This document shows, piece by piece, positions 1 to 9,384 of a stretch of 64,000 bases of DNA. Location: contig NZ_CP059901.1 in assembly GCF_014127285.1 (NCBI RefSeq), positions 2,914,001 to 2,978,000 of the forward strand, written 5' to 3'. The notes beneath the pieces are model-generated. The model saw only the letters and a program-made list of their open reading frames with translations. It ran no database searches and was not told the DNA's origin. Numbering within the stretch: the stretch's first letter is position 1; each line of letters begins with the position of its first letter. A program made the position numbers and the translations under genes. The stretch comes from Mumia sp. ZJ1417. Its GTDB lineage: Bacteria > Actinomycetota > Actinomycetes > Propionibacteriales > Nocardioidaceae.

Positions 1-1
1 C

Positions 2-1612
2 GACATCGACCGGCTGCAGACCGAGGAGCTGCTCGCGCTGCTCAAAGTCGTCCGTCTCCTCGGCCGGTTCCCCGGGGTGCACTACTTGCTCGCCTACGAC
101 GAGAGCACCTTGTTCCAGGCGCTCTCCGAGGCGAACCTCGTCGGAGCGGATGGCGGCGCCGCGGCCCGCTTCATGGAGAAGATCGTCCAGTACCCGCTCG
201 CGGTGCCCCCGCTGCTGTCCACGCAGCTGCTAGCCAGGCTCGATGCGGGTCTCGACGCTGCGCTGGCCGACGCAGGAAGGCCGCAACCAACCAGCGAACG
301 CCTGGGGGGCCTCGTCGACGTGTATCGGTCTCAGCTCGGGACCCCTCGGGCTATCGATCGGTACCTTGCCCAGTTGCGTCACCACCTGCCCCTGGTCGGG
401 CCGGAGGAGATCGACGACGAGGACGTCATCGTTCTCACGCTGCTTCGGACCGCTTTCCCGACCCTGTACCAACAGCTACCCCGTTGGCGCGATCAGCTGA
501 TTTCGGGGCACACCGGCGAGATCAAGCGAAGCGCCGCCGCCGGGCGCGACTACGAGCCGTTCGATCTCGAACCATTGGTCGCGGCGCTGCCGAGGCACTC
601 GCAGTCCGATGCCCGGGTGCTGCTGACCGAGTTGTTCCCGAAGCTACGGTCCGACGGCCTGAGCTATAGCACCTCGGAGCGTCGCATCAGTGACGCCCAG
701 TACTTCGACCGGTACTTCGCGATGGGGATCCCTTCTCACGATGTCTCCGATGTCGAGGTGGCGAAGGCGATCGCCGACGTCGGGCAAGGGCAGCCGACGG
801 CACTAACAGCGCTACTCAGTCAAGCAAGCTCGGAGCGGGTCGTCCTCGTTGTCGACAAGGGCCGGCGGTTCACCGACGAGCAGCCTAAGGACGGTGGCGG
901 TGATGTGCTACGGCTCCGGCTTGTGAAACTGCTGGTCGCGGTCCTCGACAACGTCCACGACAACGCGACCTTCTTCATGAGCCCGCGCGATTGGGTGAGG
1001 AGATGGGCGAGCAAGGTAGTCGCCCAACTCACCGACGATGTCACGGGCCGTGCACTCCTTGACGCTCTGAACGCCACTCCCCAGCTGTGGAGGAAGATCG
1101 AGGTCGTCCACCACGCCTCCAGCGGTGCCGGTCCCTATCCTGACTGTCTCGATCAGGTCATCGCAGAGTTGAGCGTGCAGGCAACCAAGGAGATGATCGT
1201 CCACCTCAGGGCTAAGGACGACGCCCCAGAGGACACCAAGCCAGGCTTCCTCATCTACTTCCTGTTGAGTGCTGGCGAGATCGGGCCGCTGGCGGACAAA
1301 GTCGCCGCAGGCCTCGCTTCCGGCGCGTTTACCCTCGCGGACGTCGCTGCCCGGGTAGTCCCGACCCTGCACGGGGTCGGGACCCCGAACGAACTGGGTG
1401 ACTTCGACCAGGAGGCCTTCAACGCGCTGGTTCCACCAACCACCGACCCGTGGTACCAGTCATCGAAAGTAGAAGTTGACGAGCACGACCTGAGCTGGGC
1501 GAACCGGCGGGCGTACGCGGCCGGCCGGGCGAAGCAACCCCCAGTTCCAGCACCACCGGCCGCGCCGAAAACCGACACAGCTGCTGACCCTGGCGCCCAG
1601 ACATCGAAATAG
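2..1612 (+). CDS. KAP-family P-loop NTPase, C-terminal part (gene begins before the window)
   Basis: The frame is open from the left edge, so the true start and the Walker A motif lie outside the window. The first visible residues, DIDRLQ, followed by a Leu-rich helix (EELLALLKVVRLL) and the HYLLAYDE segment, match the Walker B region and next strand of KAP NTPases. The remaining ~480 residues carry no domain I recognise and end in a Pro/Ala-rich tail. No membrane segment is visible in this part. KAP proteins are known from plasmid/phage exclusion (PifA) and other defence loci, so a defence role is possible but is inference. Codon use is less GC3-biased (CTA, TTG, TAT, AGC) than in the genes after 2 kb, hinting at acquired DNA. 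The family call rests on the short Walker B region. Confidence 0.7.
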   Translation, partial: DIDRLQTEELLALLKVVRLLGRFPGVHYLLAYDESTLFQALSEANLVGADGGAAARFMEKIVQYPLAVPPLLSTQLLARLDAGLDAALADAGRPQPTSERLGGLVDVYRSQLGTPRAIDRYLAQLRHHLPLVGPEEIDDEDVIVLTLLRTAFPTLYQQLPRWRDQLISGHTGEIKRSAAAGRDYEPFDLEPLVAALPRHSQSDARVLLTELFPKLRSDGLSYSTSERRISDAQYFDRYFAMGIPSHDVSDVEVAKAIADVGQGQPTALTALLSQASSERVVLVVDKGRRFTDEQPKDGGGDVLRLRLVKLLVAVLDNVHDNATFFMSPRDWVRRWASKVVAQLTDDVTGRALLDALNATPQLWRKIEVVHHASSGAGPYPDCLDQVIAELSVQATKEMIVHLRAKDDAPEDTKPGFLIYFLLSAGEIGPLADKVAAGLASGAFTLADVAARVVPTLHGVGTPNELGDFDQEAFNALVPPTTDPWYQSSKVEVDEHDLSWANRRAYAAGRAKQPPVPAPPAAPKTDTAADPGAQTSK

Positions 1613-1710
1613 GAGCGCTGGAATAGCGGCCGGGATCATCCAATGCGGGCGCCTCGGCTCGTTTCTGAGGTGCGTCCTTCCGCCGCCAGCGGGCTCGTCA
1701 GAAGGCACGG

Positions 1711-2016
1711 TCATCGGTACTCGAAGTGCGCCCTGAACTCGTCGGCCGACGAAAAGAATGTCGTGGATGGCCACGGTGGATGCTCTGACGAAGCCCGTGT
1801 GAACATCAGGTGCACCAGGGCCACGTCCTTGCCGTGGCGAACGACGACCTCGTCCTTCGGGTGGTACTTGGCGACCGGGGTCCACTCGCGTCCGTGAAGC
1901 GGGTGGCCTGACGAAACCTCGGCCGTGATCCGATCCGCCCAGAAGTCCTCGCCTTCGGGATCGTTCCGAAAGTCCTGGAAGTCGTCGTCGAACTTGAAGG
2001 AATCGATCCATGGCAT
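1711..2016 (-). CDS. hypothetical protein, 101 aa
   Basis: I do not recognise the family. The product is soluble, acidic and rich in aromatic residues (start MPWIDSFKFDDDF, end EFRAHFEYR), with no signal peptide or membrane segment. The ATG at 2016 is the only good upstream start and no clear Shine-Dalgarno is visible. Its base composition is closer to the KAP gene on its left than to the genes on its right, so it may belong to the same acquired segment. It stands alone on the minus strand, and the 130 bases between it and the next gene hold nothing recognisable. Confidence 0.6.
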   Translation of the reverse strand: MPWIDSFKFDDDFQDFRNDPEGEDFWADRITAEVSSGHPLHGREWTPVAKYHPKDEVVVRHGKDVALVHLMFTRASSEHPPWPSTTFFSSADEFRAHFEYR

Positions 2017-2146
2017 GGCAGCAGGCTAGGCCAGCTCCGTGACAGCTCATGCCGCTATCCGCACGGTCAACCAGTTGCGTCCTTGCGCCGCGAACGTCTC
2101 TGCCCCCACTGAGTCCGCGGCGACGCGCACGCGTGGCGTCGGCCCC

Positions 2147-2779
2147 TTAACCCGCCACGCGGTCGAACGTCACATGCGTGACGCCGCTGGGTGAGGAGGT
2201 GGCCTCGATCCGGTAGTCCTCCTCGAGCCCCTCCAGCCCGTCCCACAGCCGCACGCCCCGTCCGAGCAGGATCGGGACCACCACCGTGTGCATGTGGTCG
2301 ATGAGTCCAGCGGCCAGGAAGTCGCGGATCACGGTAGGGCCACCGCCGATGCGTACGTCCTTGCCTTCCGCAGCTTCCTTCGCCGCCTTGAGCGCTTCGG
2401 CAGGTGAGGCGTCGAGGAAGTGGAAGGTCGTACCGCCCTCCATCTCGATCGACGGCCTTGGGTGGTGCGTCAGCACGAACACCGGTGTGTGGAACGGCGG
2501 GTTCGGACCCCACGCGCCCTTCCAGTCCGGGTCCTCCTGCCATCCGGGATGGCCCCACTTGCCGGCGCCCATGATCTCGGCGCCGATCCCCGGCTCGTGC
2601 TGCTGGGTGAAGGCGTCGTCGACACCACTCGAGCCTGCCGGGTCCCACCATCGGGTGGCGAACATCCACCGGTGGAGCCGGTCCCCCGCGTGACCGAAGT
2701 GCGCATCGGCGCTCTGGCCCTCCCCCGTGCCGAAGCCGTCGAGCGAGATCGCGAAGTTGTGGACGCGTACGTGAGACAT
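2147..2779 (-). CDS. dihydrofolate reductase-family protein (RibD C-terminal domain)
   Basis: A 210-residue protein of the RibD C-terminal/DHFR-like reductase fold, presumably an NADPH-dependent reductase of unknown substrate. Visible family features are the N-terminal ISLDGFGTGEGQS segment, the FVLTHHPRP strand in the middle, EGGTTFHF, and the GGGPTVIRDFLAAGLIDHMH stretch where RibD-C proteins bind nucleotide. It lies 2 bases downstream of a close paralogue (2782-3405) and the two form a minus-strand operon. Both carry the same VFVLTHH and MEGGTT blocks, so the pair arose by tandem duplication. Such genes are common in actinobacteria and are rarely true folate enzymes. Confidence 0.85.
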   Translation of the reverse strand: MSHVRVHNFAISLDGFGTGEGQSADAHFGHAGDRLHRWMFATRWWDPAGSSGVDDAFTQQHEPGIGAEIMGAGKWGHPGWQEDPDWKGAWGPNPPFHTPVFVLTHHPRPSIEMEGGTTFHFLDASPAEALKAAKEAAEGKDVRIGGGPTVIRDFLAAGLIDHMHTVVVPILLGRGVRLWDGLEGLEEDYRIEATSSPSGVTHVTFDRVAG

Positions 2780-2781
2780 GG

Positions 2782-3405
2782 CTACTCCTTCACCGGAACG
2801 TAGGTCAGATGGGTCACCGACTTCGACGCCCGCGACTTCACCTGCTCGAGCGCCAGCGGCGGCACGCCCTCGAACAGCCGCGCGCCCGCGCCGAGCGTGA
2901 GCGGGACGACGTGCAGCCGCAGCTCGTCGATCAGGCCGGCGGCGAGGTACTGGTTGATCGTGTCCGCGCCACCCAGGATCGACACGTCACCACCGCCGGC
3001 CGCATCGCGCGCCTGCGCGAGCGCGGACTCGATCCCCGAGGTGACGAAGTGGTACGTCGTGCCGCCCTCCATCGGCTGCGGCTCCCGCGCGTGGTGGGTA
3101 AGAACGAAGACCGGGGCGTGGAAGACCGGGTCGTCGCCCCACCACCCGTTCCAAGGCCGGTCCCACTCACCCCGTACGGGTCCGAACATGTTGCGGCCCA
3201 TGATCACCGCCGAGTACGCGGCCAGCTCGTCGACCTCGGCCTGGTTCGCCTCGGGGTCGTCGAACATCCAGGCGTGCAGCTCGCCGCCGGATCCGTCGCC
3301 ACCGTCGTCGCCGAACGGGCGCTCCTCGGTCTGGTTCAGCCCAGCCGCATACCCGTCGGCCGAGATCGTGATGTTGCCGATCACCTTGCCCGTCGGTGGA
3401 GTCAT
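2782..3405 (-). CDS. dihydrofolate reductase-family protein (RibD C-terminal domain), tandem paralogue
   Basis: About 207 residues from ATG 3405, preferred over the ATG at 3417 because the RibD-C fold begins at GKVIGNITISADG. It shows the family blocks ADGYAAGLNQTEERPFGDDGG, IMGRNMFGP, FVLTHHARE, EGGTTYHF and GGADTINQYLAAGLIDELRLH. It is the first gene of a two-gene operon with its paralogue at 2147-2779 and is divergent from a LysR regulator whose start is about 75 bases away. LysR proteins usually control the divergent neighbour, so this reductase pair is the likely target. The substrate is unknown. Confidence 0.87.
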   Translation of the reverse strand: MTPPTGKVIGNITISADGYAAGLNQTEERPFGDDGGDGSGGELHAWMFDDPEANQAEVDELAAYSAVIMGRNMFGPVRGEWDRPWNGWWGDDPVFHAPVFVLTHHAREPQPMEGGTTYHFVTSGIESALAQARDAAGGGDVSILGGADTINQYLAAGLIDELRLHVVPLTLGAGARLFEGVPPLALEQVKSRASKSVTHLTYVPVKE

Positions 3406-3440
3406 GCACTTCAGCATCGCGCGGCACTGCCATGACGTCT

Positions 3441-3466
3441 AATGCCAATCACGCCCAAATCGCATT
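3441..3466. promoter_or_regulatory. weak LysR-type inverted repeat in divergent promoter
   Basis: AATGC (3441-3445) and GCATT (3462-3466) form a 5-bp inverted repeat with 16 bases between the arms, in the short gap between the reductase pair and the LysR gene. LysR boxes are usually short, AT-leaning interrupted palindromes in this position. The arms are short enough to occur by chance, so this is only a candidate. Confidence 0.3.
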
Positions 3467-3480
3467 AACATCGTTGATCG

Positions 3481-4359
3481 ATGCTCAACATCGTCCATCT
3501 CAAGGTGCTGGCCGCGGTCGCGCGCTGCGGCTCGGTGACGGAGGCCGCCCGCGAGCTGCACTACTCCCAGCCGTCGGTGAGCCACCACCTGTCCCGCCTC
3601 GAGTCAGCTACCGGCGTCAAGCTCGTCCAGCGCGTCGGTCGCGGCATCCGGCTGACTCCCGAAGGGCAGCTCCTCGCCGCGCGCGCCGCCGAGATCCTCG
3701 GCCGGGTCGATGCCGCGACCAACGAGCTGGCCGCCCACGTCGGGTTGCAGGCGGGGCGCGTACGACTGGCCGCCAATGCCTCCACGCTGAGCACGATCGT
3801 GCCGCGCGCGGCGATGTCCTTGGCCGAGAACCACCCCGGACTCGAGCTGAGCCTGTTCGATCGGCATCCCGTCGAGGCCCTGGAGATGCTGCGGCACGGC
3901 GAGGTCGACGTCGCTCTCGTCTTCCGTCACGCAGGCGCTCCGCCCCTCGCGGAGGGAGCCCGCCTCGTCCATCTCGCCGACGACCCGATCTACCTCATCA
4001 GCGGGCAGGCCGACGACAGCCTCGCGAACCACCACGACTCCGGATGGATCGGCGGCTGCGACCGGTGTCAGGAGGAGCTGAGTGCGGTGTGCCGACGGCA
4101 TGGCTTCAGCCCTCGCATCGCCTCGTACAGCGACGACATCGTCGTCGTCCAGGCCCTCGTCGCCGCCGGCGCCGGTGTCACCACGCTGCCCGGCCTCGCA
4201 CTCCAAGCCCACCGACGGCCCGACATCCACACCGCCGAGCTCGTCGGGTCGCAGCGCGAGGTGTACGCCGCCACGTACGGCGACCCGCCCGATCCGCCCG
4301 CCGTCACCGCCGTCCTGGCCGCACTCACCGACGCAGCGGCACAGGCGACAGCGCTCTGA
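3481..4359 (+). CDS. LysR-family transcriptional regulator
   Basis: 292 residues, typical for LysR. The N-terminal winged helix-turn-helix covers residues ~1-60 (LKVLAAVARCGSVTEAARELHYSQPSVSHHLSRLE), followed by a linker helix and the periplasmic-binding-type effector domain (~88-290, starting VRLAANASTLSTIVPRA). It is divergent from the tandem RibD-C reductases and probably controls them and itself. The stop is followed one base later by the ATG of a GNAT acetyltransferase on the same strand, so the two are co-transcribed. No strong Shine-Dalgarno is visible before the ATG. The effector is unknown. Confidence 0.93.
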   Translation: MLNIVHLKVLAAVARCGSVTEAARELHYSQPSVSHHLSRLESATGVKLVQRVGRGIRLTPEGQLLAARAAEILGRVDAATNELAAHVGLQAGRVRLAANASTLSTIVPRAAMSLAENHPGLELSLFDRHPVEALEMLRHGEVDVALVFRHAGAPPLAEGARLVHLADDPIYLISGQADDSLANHHDSGWIGGCDRCQEELSAVCRRHGFSPRIASYSDDIVVVQALVAAGAGVTTLPGLALQAHRRPDIHTAELVGSQREVYAATYGDPPDPPAVTAVLAALTDAAAQATAL

Positions 4360-4360
4360 C

Positions 4361-4870
4361 ATGAGCTCGCCGCCGACCGTGCGCCCGGCGCGGGCGGAGG
4401 ACGCCGCGCTGATGGCGCGCGTGAACGTACGGTCCTGGCGGGAGACATACCGGGGCCTCATGGCCGACGACGTGCTCGACGACCCCGGCCTCGAGGCCAC
4501 GCGCGAGCGGTTCTGGACGTCCGCCCTCACCGACCCGCGCTTTCGCGAGAACCGCGTGGCTGTCGCCGAGCGCGACGGCGAGCTGGTCGGCGTCGCCATG
4601 TCAGGACCGCCGCTGGACGACGAGACGCCGTGGACACGACAGCTGTATGTGCTTTATGTTCACGCAGCCGACCACGGCACCGGCGCGGGCTCGGCGCTTC
4701 TCGACGCCGTCGTCGACCCCGACGAGCCGGTGGCGCTGTGGGTCGCCGACCCGAACCCTCGCGCCCAGGCGTTCTACCGCAAGCACGGCTTTGTGGCCGA
4801 CGGGGCCAGCCAGGTCGATGACGGCGTGCGGGAGATCCGCATGGTCCGCAGCGCGAAGCCCAAGCATTAA
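4361..4870 (+). CDS. GNAT-family N-acetyltransferase
   Basis: 169 residues beginning at the ATG one base after the LysR stop, which fixes the start in preference to the longer upstream open frame. The GNAT fold is seen in the first strand (TVRPARAEDAALMARV), the central QLYVLYVHAADHGTGAGSALLDA region with the acetyl-CoA phosphate-binding loop (HGTGAGSAL in place of the usual Q/RxxGxG/A), and NPRAQAFYRKHGFVADG near the C-terminus. It transfers acetyl from acetyl-CoA to an unknown amine. Co-transcription with the LysR gene is likely. Confidence 0.88.
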   Translation: MSSPPTVRPARAEDAALMARVNVRSWRETYRGLMADDVLDDPGLEATRERFWTSALTDPRFRENRVAVAERDGELVGVAMSGPPLDDETPWTRQLYVLYVHAADHGTGAGSALLDAVVDPDEPVALWVADPNPRAQAFYRKHGFVADGASQVDDGVREIRMVRSAKPKH

Positions 4871-4990
4871 CCCGCTCGTGGCCGGATCCGGTCATAGTCG
4901 TTGACCGCACGCGTGCCGACCCCGAGTGTGTGGCGAGGGATTGAACCGTTTCATCCGAGGCGGAACTCCTGGCACGAAGGGTGTGGCGAC

Positions 4991-7900
4991 GTGACGAAGA
5001 GACGAGCTCCAGGAATCGCGATCGCCGTGTTGACGGCGTTCACGCTGTCCCTCGGTGTCATGCAGGCGACAGCAGCTCCCCCGGCCCCGGCCGCCGGTGT
5101 CCCGCACGGCGCACACCCCCGCGGCATGCAGGTCGAGCGCCTGACCACAGAGCACGCCGTCGACCCCCTCGGCATCGACGTCACGCACCCGCGGCTGAGC
5201 TGGATCCTGAGCTCGCCGGACCGCGGCGCCCGCCAGTCCGCGTACCAGGTCGTCGTGTCACGCGAGCGCGACGGCCGCCGTCCCGTGTGGGACAGCGGCA
5301 AGGTGCACTCGACGCGGTCGTACGACGTCGCGTACGCAGGCCGCGCCCTGGAGTCGCGGACGCGCTACACGTGGCAGGTGCGTGTCTGGGACGAGAACGG
5401 CCGTGTCTCCGGGTGGAGCAAGCGGGCGACGTTCGAGACCGCCTTCGTCGACGACGCGGAGTTCGCCGGCGAGTGGATCGGCTCGCCGAACCGACGGCCC
5501 GAGGCATCGCTCGACGGGTCCGGCTGGATCTGGGGCGACGGCGCCGGAGCAAGCGGGAACGCGAGAGCCGGCGACCACTTCTTCCGTACCGAGGTCGAGA
5601 TTCCTGCCGGAGCAGACATCGTCTCCGCACAGCTGCAGGTGACCGCCGACGACTACTTCGCCCTCTTCGTCAACGGCTCCGAGGCGCTCAGCTCGCCGAC
5701 GCAGGGCGAGGCGTGGCGGACCGTGCGGGTCACTGATCTGGCCAGCGACCTTCACACCGGGAAGAACGTCCTCGCCGTCCGCGTGACCAACAGTGCCCAG
5801 GGCTTCGCCGGGCTGCTCGGCAAGCTGCGGATCGAGCTGGCCGACGGCACAGTGATCGACGCCGTCACCGACGACTCCTGGCGTGCGAGCGGAGCGACGA
5901 CCCCCGGATGGGAGCAGCCGGGCTTCGATGACTCCGGCTGGTCCGCCGCGGTCGTCGGCGCCCCGTACGGGGGTGGTCCGTGGGGAAAGAACGTCAACGT
6001 CCCCTCGCCGCCGGAGGCTCTCGTACGCAAGGACTTCGACGTCGCCACGTCAGGCAAGAAGGCCAAGAAGATCGCCTCGGCCCGCGCCTACGTCACTGGG
6101 CTGGGCTACTACAAGCTCTTCCTGAACGGCCAGCGCGTCGGCGATCACGAGCTCGACCCCGGCTTCACCGTCTACGACAAGACGACCCTGTACGCCACGT
6201 ACGACGTGACGAAGGCGCTGCGGTCCGGGGAGAACGTCCTCGGAGTGAGTCTGGGACGCGGCTACTTCGGCCAGACCTTCCCGGACGACTGGGCGGGTGA
6301 GCCGTGGCACGACGACACGAAGCTCAAGCTCGAGCTCGACATCGCGTACGTCGACGGGACGACGCAGCAGGTCGTGAGCGATCGCACCTGGAGCACGGCC
6401 GAGGGTCCCACGACGTCCGACTCGGTCTGGATGGGTGAGAGCTACGACGCCCGGCTCGAGCAGCCGGGATGGAACGCGCCGGGGTTCGACGACTCCTCGT
6501 GGCGGTCAGCGGTCGCCGTAGCCAGCCCCGGCAAGGACGTCGCGCTCCGCTCACAGCAGTTCCCCGCCATCGAGGTCACCGACCAGCTCGAGCACACCGC
6601 GACGAGCGTGCCGCGAACCGGGACCACCGTGTACGACTTCGCGAGTCCCACGGCCGGCTGGGCGAAGCTCACGGTGGACGGGCCCGCCGGCGCCACCGTC
6701 ACGGTCAGCTACGGCGAGAAGCTCAAGGCGGACGGCACCGTCGACAGCAACCTCGGGTTCTTCGACGGGCAGACCTACCGCTACACGCTCAAGGGCGGCG
6801 GGCCGGAGTCGTACCAGCCGAGCTACAGCTATGCAGGCTTCCGGTACGTCCAGGTCACCGCACCCGAGGGCGTGACGATCCGCGGCGTGGACGGGATGCG
6901 TGTGCACACCGCGGTCGAGCGCACCGGTGGTTTCGGAAGCTCGGACGACCTCTTGAACCGCTACCACGAGGCGCAGGCGAACACGATCCTGAACAACCTG
7001 CACTCGATCCCCACGGACACGCCCATGTACGAGAAGCGTGCCTACACCGCGGACGCGTACCTCACCGCCGACTCCGCCATCGCCGGCTTCGACATGCAGA
7101 GCTTCTACGAGAGCTGGGTGCGCACGCATCGCGACGACCAGTTGCCCGACGGCACCTTCGGCGCCACGGTGCCCGGATCGGCGGGGTCGAAGGAGCAGTT
7201 CGTGGACCCGCTCTGGTCGTCGAGCTACGTGTTGATGACATGGAACCTGTACTGGTACTACGGCAACACCCGTGCACTGGAGGACAACTACGCAGGAATG
7301 AAGAAGTGGCTGGACCACTACGAGGCGACGATCGGCGCGACCGGCAACGTCTACACCGGGTTCAGCTTCGGCGACTGGCTCGACCCGACCCCGGGCGCGG
7401 GAGCGGGTACGCGACTGCCGGCGACCGCCTACCTTCACAGGACCGCGACCCTCATGGCGAAGATCGCCACCGTGCTGGGCAAGAAGGCTGACGCGGCGCA
7501 CTTCGAGACGTTCGCCGGCCAGGTCGCCGACGCCTTCAACGACACGTTCTACGACGAGGAGCGCGGCACGTACGCCGACAACCCGTCCGCCGACTACCGA
7601 CAGACCGCCAACGTGCTCCCGCTGGCGTTCGGCATCGTCCCCGAGGAGCACCGCGAGACGGTGCTGGCGAACCTCGTCAAGGACGTCGAGGTGCGCGGCA
7701 ACCACCTCAGCACCGGCGCGATCGGCACCAAGGACCTGCTTCCGGTCCTCACCGACAGCGGTCACGGTGAGCTCGCGTACGACGTCGCCACGAACCCCAC
7801 ATATCCCGGGTGGGGCTACTGGTTCGAGGAGCTGGGCGCGACGACGATGTGGGAGGAGTGGCCGGCGCACTCACGCTCGCAGAACCACGCCTTCTTCGGC

Positions 7901-8257
7901 ACCGTCGACGACTGGCTCTATCAGCAGGTCGCGGGCATCACGCCGGCCGCGCCCGGGTTCTCGAAGGTCAAGATCCAGCCCTCCCCCGTCGGCGACCTCG
8001 ACCACGCGTCTGCGACGGTCGACTCGCCGCTCGGCCAGGTGACGTCGAGCTGGCAGCGCTCCCGCCACCAGCTCACACTCCGCGCGACGGTCCCGGTCGG
8101 CGCCACTGCCGAGATCCACGTCCCGGCCCGTCGGCGAAGTGATGTCACCGCGCCGCGCGGAGCCTCGTACGCGGGAGTCCGCGACGGCTACGTCGTGTAC
8201 GAGGTCGGCTCGGGGGACTACGAGTTCCGCGCGAAGGCGCCGGACGACCCCCGGTGA
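4991..8257 (+). CDS. secreted alpha-L-rhamnosidase, glycoside hydrolase family 78
   Basis: 1,088 residues from GTG 4991, chosen because it starts a signal peptide (TKRRAPGIAIAVLTAFTLSLG, cleavage near ATAAP). Domains in order: a fibronectin-III-like N-terminal domain (~35-135), a galactose-binding-like jelly roll (~145-310), the GH78 N-terminal carbohydrate module with YYKLFLNGQRVGDHELDPGF, the jelly-roll linker, the (alpha/alpha)6 catalytic barrel, and a C-terminal beta domain. The barrel carries the acid region TPMYEKRAYTAD and the second acidic region TTMWEEWPAHSRSQNH expected of an inverting GH78 enzyme. It releases terminal rhamnose from plant glycans or glycosides outside the cell. It is a single gene followed by a hairpin at 8296-8319. 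Confidence 0.92.
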   Translation: MTKRRAPGIAIAVLTAFTLSLGVMQATAAPPAPAAGVPHGAHPRGMQVERLTTEHAVDPLGIDVTHPRLSWILSSPDRGARQSAYQVVVSRERDGRRPVWDSGKVHSTRSYDVAYAGRALESRTRYTWQVRVWDENGRVSGWSKRATFETAFVDDAEFAGEWIGSPNRRPEASLDGSGWIWGDGAGASGNARAGDHFFRTEVEIPAGADIVSAQLQVTADDYFALFVNGSEALSSPTQGEAWRTVRVTDLASDLHTGKNVLAVRVTNSAQGFAGLLGKLRIELADGTVIDAVTDDSWRASGATTPGWEQPGFDDSGWSAAVVGAPYGGGPWGKNVNVPSPPEALVRKDFDVATSGKKAKKIASARAYVTGLGYYKLFLNGQRVGDHELDPGFTVYDKTTLYATYDVTKALRSGENVLGVSLGRGYFGQTFPDDWAGEPWHDDTKLKLELDIAYVDGTTQQVVSDRTWSTAEGPTTSDSVWMGESYDARLEQPGWNAPGFDDSSWRSAVAVASPGKDVALRSQQFPAIEVTDQLEHTATSVPRTGTTVYDFASPTAGWAKLTVDGPAGATVTVSYGEKLKADGTVDSNLGFFDGQTYRYTLKGGGPESYQPSYSYAGFRYVQVTAPEGVTIRGVDGMRVHTAVERTGGFGSSDDLLNRYHEAQANTILNNLHSIPTDTPMYEKRAYTADAYLTADSAIAGFDMQSFYESWVRTHRDDQLPDGTFGATVPGSAGSKEQFVDPLWSSSYVLMTWNLYWYYGNTRALEDNYAGMKKWLDHYEATIGATGNVYTGFSFGDWLDPTPGAGAGTRLPATAYLHRTATLMAKIATVLGKKADAAHFETFAGQVADAFNDTFYDEERGTYADNPSADYRQTANVLPLAFGIVPEEHRETVLANLVKDVEVRGNHLSTGAIGTKDLLPVLTDSGHGELAYDVATNPTYPGWGYWFEELGATTMWEEWPAHSRSQNHAFFGTVDDWLYQQVAGITPAAPGFSKVKIQPSPVGDLDHASATVDSPLGQVTSSWQRSRHQLTLRATVPVGATAEIHVPARRRSDVTAPRGASYAGVRDGYVVYEVGSGDYEFRAKAPDDPR

Positions 8258-8295
8258 CACCCGCGCGCAAGCCCTGACACGATCTTGACGGACCG

Positions 8296-8319
8296 GGCGG
8301 GCGGGCTCGCACGCCCGCC
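8296..8319 (+). terminator. GC-rich hairpin after the rhamnosidase gene
   Basis: GGCGGGCG (8296-8303) pairs perfectly with CGCCCGCC (8312-8319) across an 8-base loop, 39 bases after the rhamnosidase stop. No T-run follows, which is usual for actinobacterial terminators. It sits just before the CorA-like gene and could instead lie in that gene's 5' leader. Confidence 0.5.
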
Positions 8320-8358
8320 AACAGGTACGGTCATCGTGGTCGCGAGAGGAGGCAGCCG

Positions 8359-9375
8359 ATGGGGATCGTGGACAACGCCGTGTACGTCGAGGGCACGCGC
8401 AAGGTCGAGCCGCCGACCCTCGAGGACACGTACGAGCTGCTGCGTGACGAGCACGGGATGGGCTGGATCGGCCTCTACCGTCCGACCCGCGACGAGATCG
8501 AGTCCGTCGCCGAGGAGTTCTCGATCCACGAGCTCGCGGTGGAGGACACGATCCGGGCGCACCAGCGCCCGAAGCTCGAGCGCTACGGCGACGTCCTCTT
8601 CACGGTCCTGCGGCCGGCGCGCTATCTCGATGCCGAGGAGCGCGTCGAGTTCGGCGAGGTCCACGTCTTCACCGGCCCCGACTTCGTCGTCACCGTCCGG
8701 CACGCGGAGTCGCCCAACCTCGGACACGTCCGGCGCCGTCTCGAGTCCTCCCCCGACCTGCTCTGCCTCGGCCCCGAAGCCGTCCTGTACGCGATCTTCG
8801 ACGAGGTCGTCGACGAGTACGGTCCGGTGGTCGCCGGCCTCGAGAACGACATCGACGAGATCGAGTACCAGGTGTTCGCCGGTGATCCGACCGTCTCGCG
8901 GCGCATCTACGAACTGTCGCGCGAGGTCATCGAGTTCCAGCGCGCGGCCCGTCCCCTCCTCGGCATGCTCGACGCGCTCCGCAGCGGCTTCGAGAAGTAC
9001 GCCGTCGACGAGGAGCTCCGCCGCAACCTGCGCGACGTCGAGGACCACGTGATCCGGATCGTCGAGCGGATCGAAGGGTTCCGGGTTCTCCTCCAGAACA
9101 TCCTCGCCGTCAACGCCACCCTCGTCGGCCAACGACAGAACGAGGAGATGCAGCGCCTCACCGAGGCCAGCTTCCGCCAGAACGAGGAGCTCAAGCGCAT
9201 CTCGTCGTGGGCGGCGATCCTCTTCGCGCCCACGCTGGTCGGCACGATCTACGGGATGAACTTCGAGCGGATGCCGGAGCTCGGATGGGCGTTCGGCTAT
9301 CCGTTCGCGATCGTGCTCATGGCCGCCGTCTGCGTGACGCTCTACGTCGTGTTCAAACGGCGCGGCTGGCTCTAG
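8359..9375 (+). CDS. corA: CorA-family divalent metal ion (Mg/Co) transporter
   Basis: 338 residues. A large cytoplasmic N-terminal domain with long helices (rich in Glu/Arg/Leu, ~150-290) is followed by two transmembrane segments at the C-terminus (~282-300 and 311-331). The signature at the end of the first segment reads YGMNF, the family selectivity motif, followed by the short acidic loop ERMPE and a basic tail (FKRRGWL). CorA proteins form pentameric channels for Mg2+, sometimes Co2+ or Ni2+. The ATG lies 5 bases after a GAGGAGGC ribosome site. The gene stands alone and converges with the GNAT gene at 9385. Confidence 0.93.
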   Translation: MGIVDNAVYVEGTRKVEPPTLEDTYELLRDEHGMGWIGLYRPTRDEIESVAEEFSIHELAVEDTIRAHQRPKLERYGDVLFTVLRPARYLDAEERVEFGEVHVFTGPDFVVTVRHAESPNLGHVRRRLESSPDLLCLGPEAVLYAIFDEVVDEYGPVVAGLENDIDEIEYQVFAGDPTVSRRIYELSREVIEFQRAARPLLGMLDALRSGFEKYAVDEELRRNLRDVEDHVIRIVERIEGFRVLLQNILAVNATLVGQRQNEEMQRLTEASFRQNEELKRISSWAAILFAPTLVGTIYGMNFERMPELGWAFGYPFAIVLMAAVCVTLYVVFKRRGWL

Positions 9376-9384
9376 CGACGGCCC

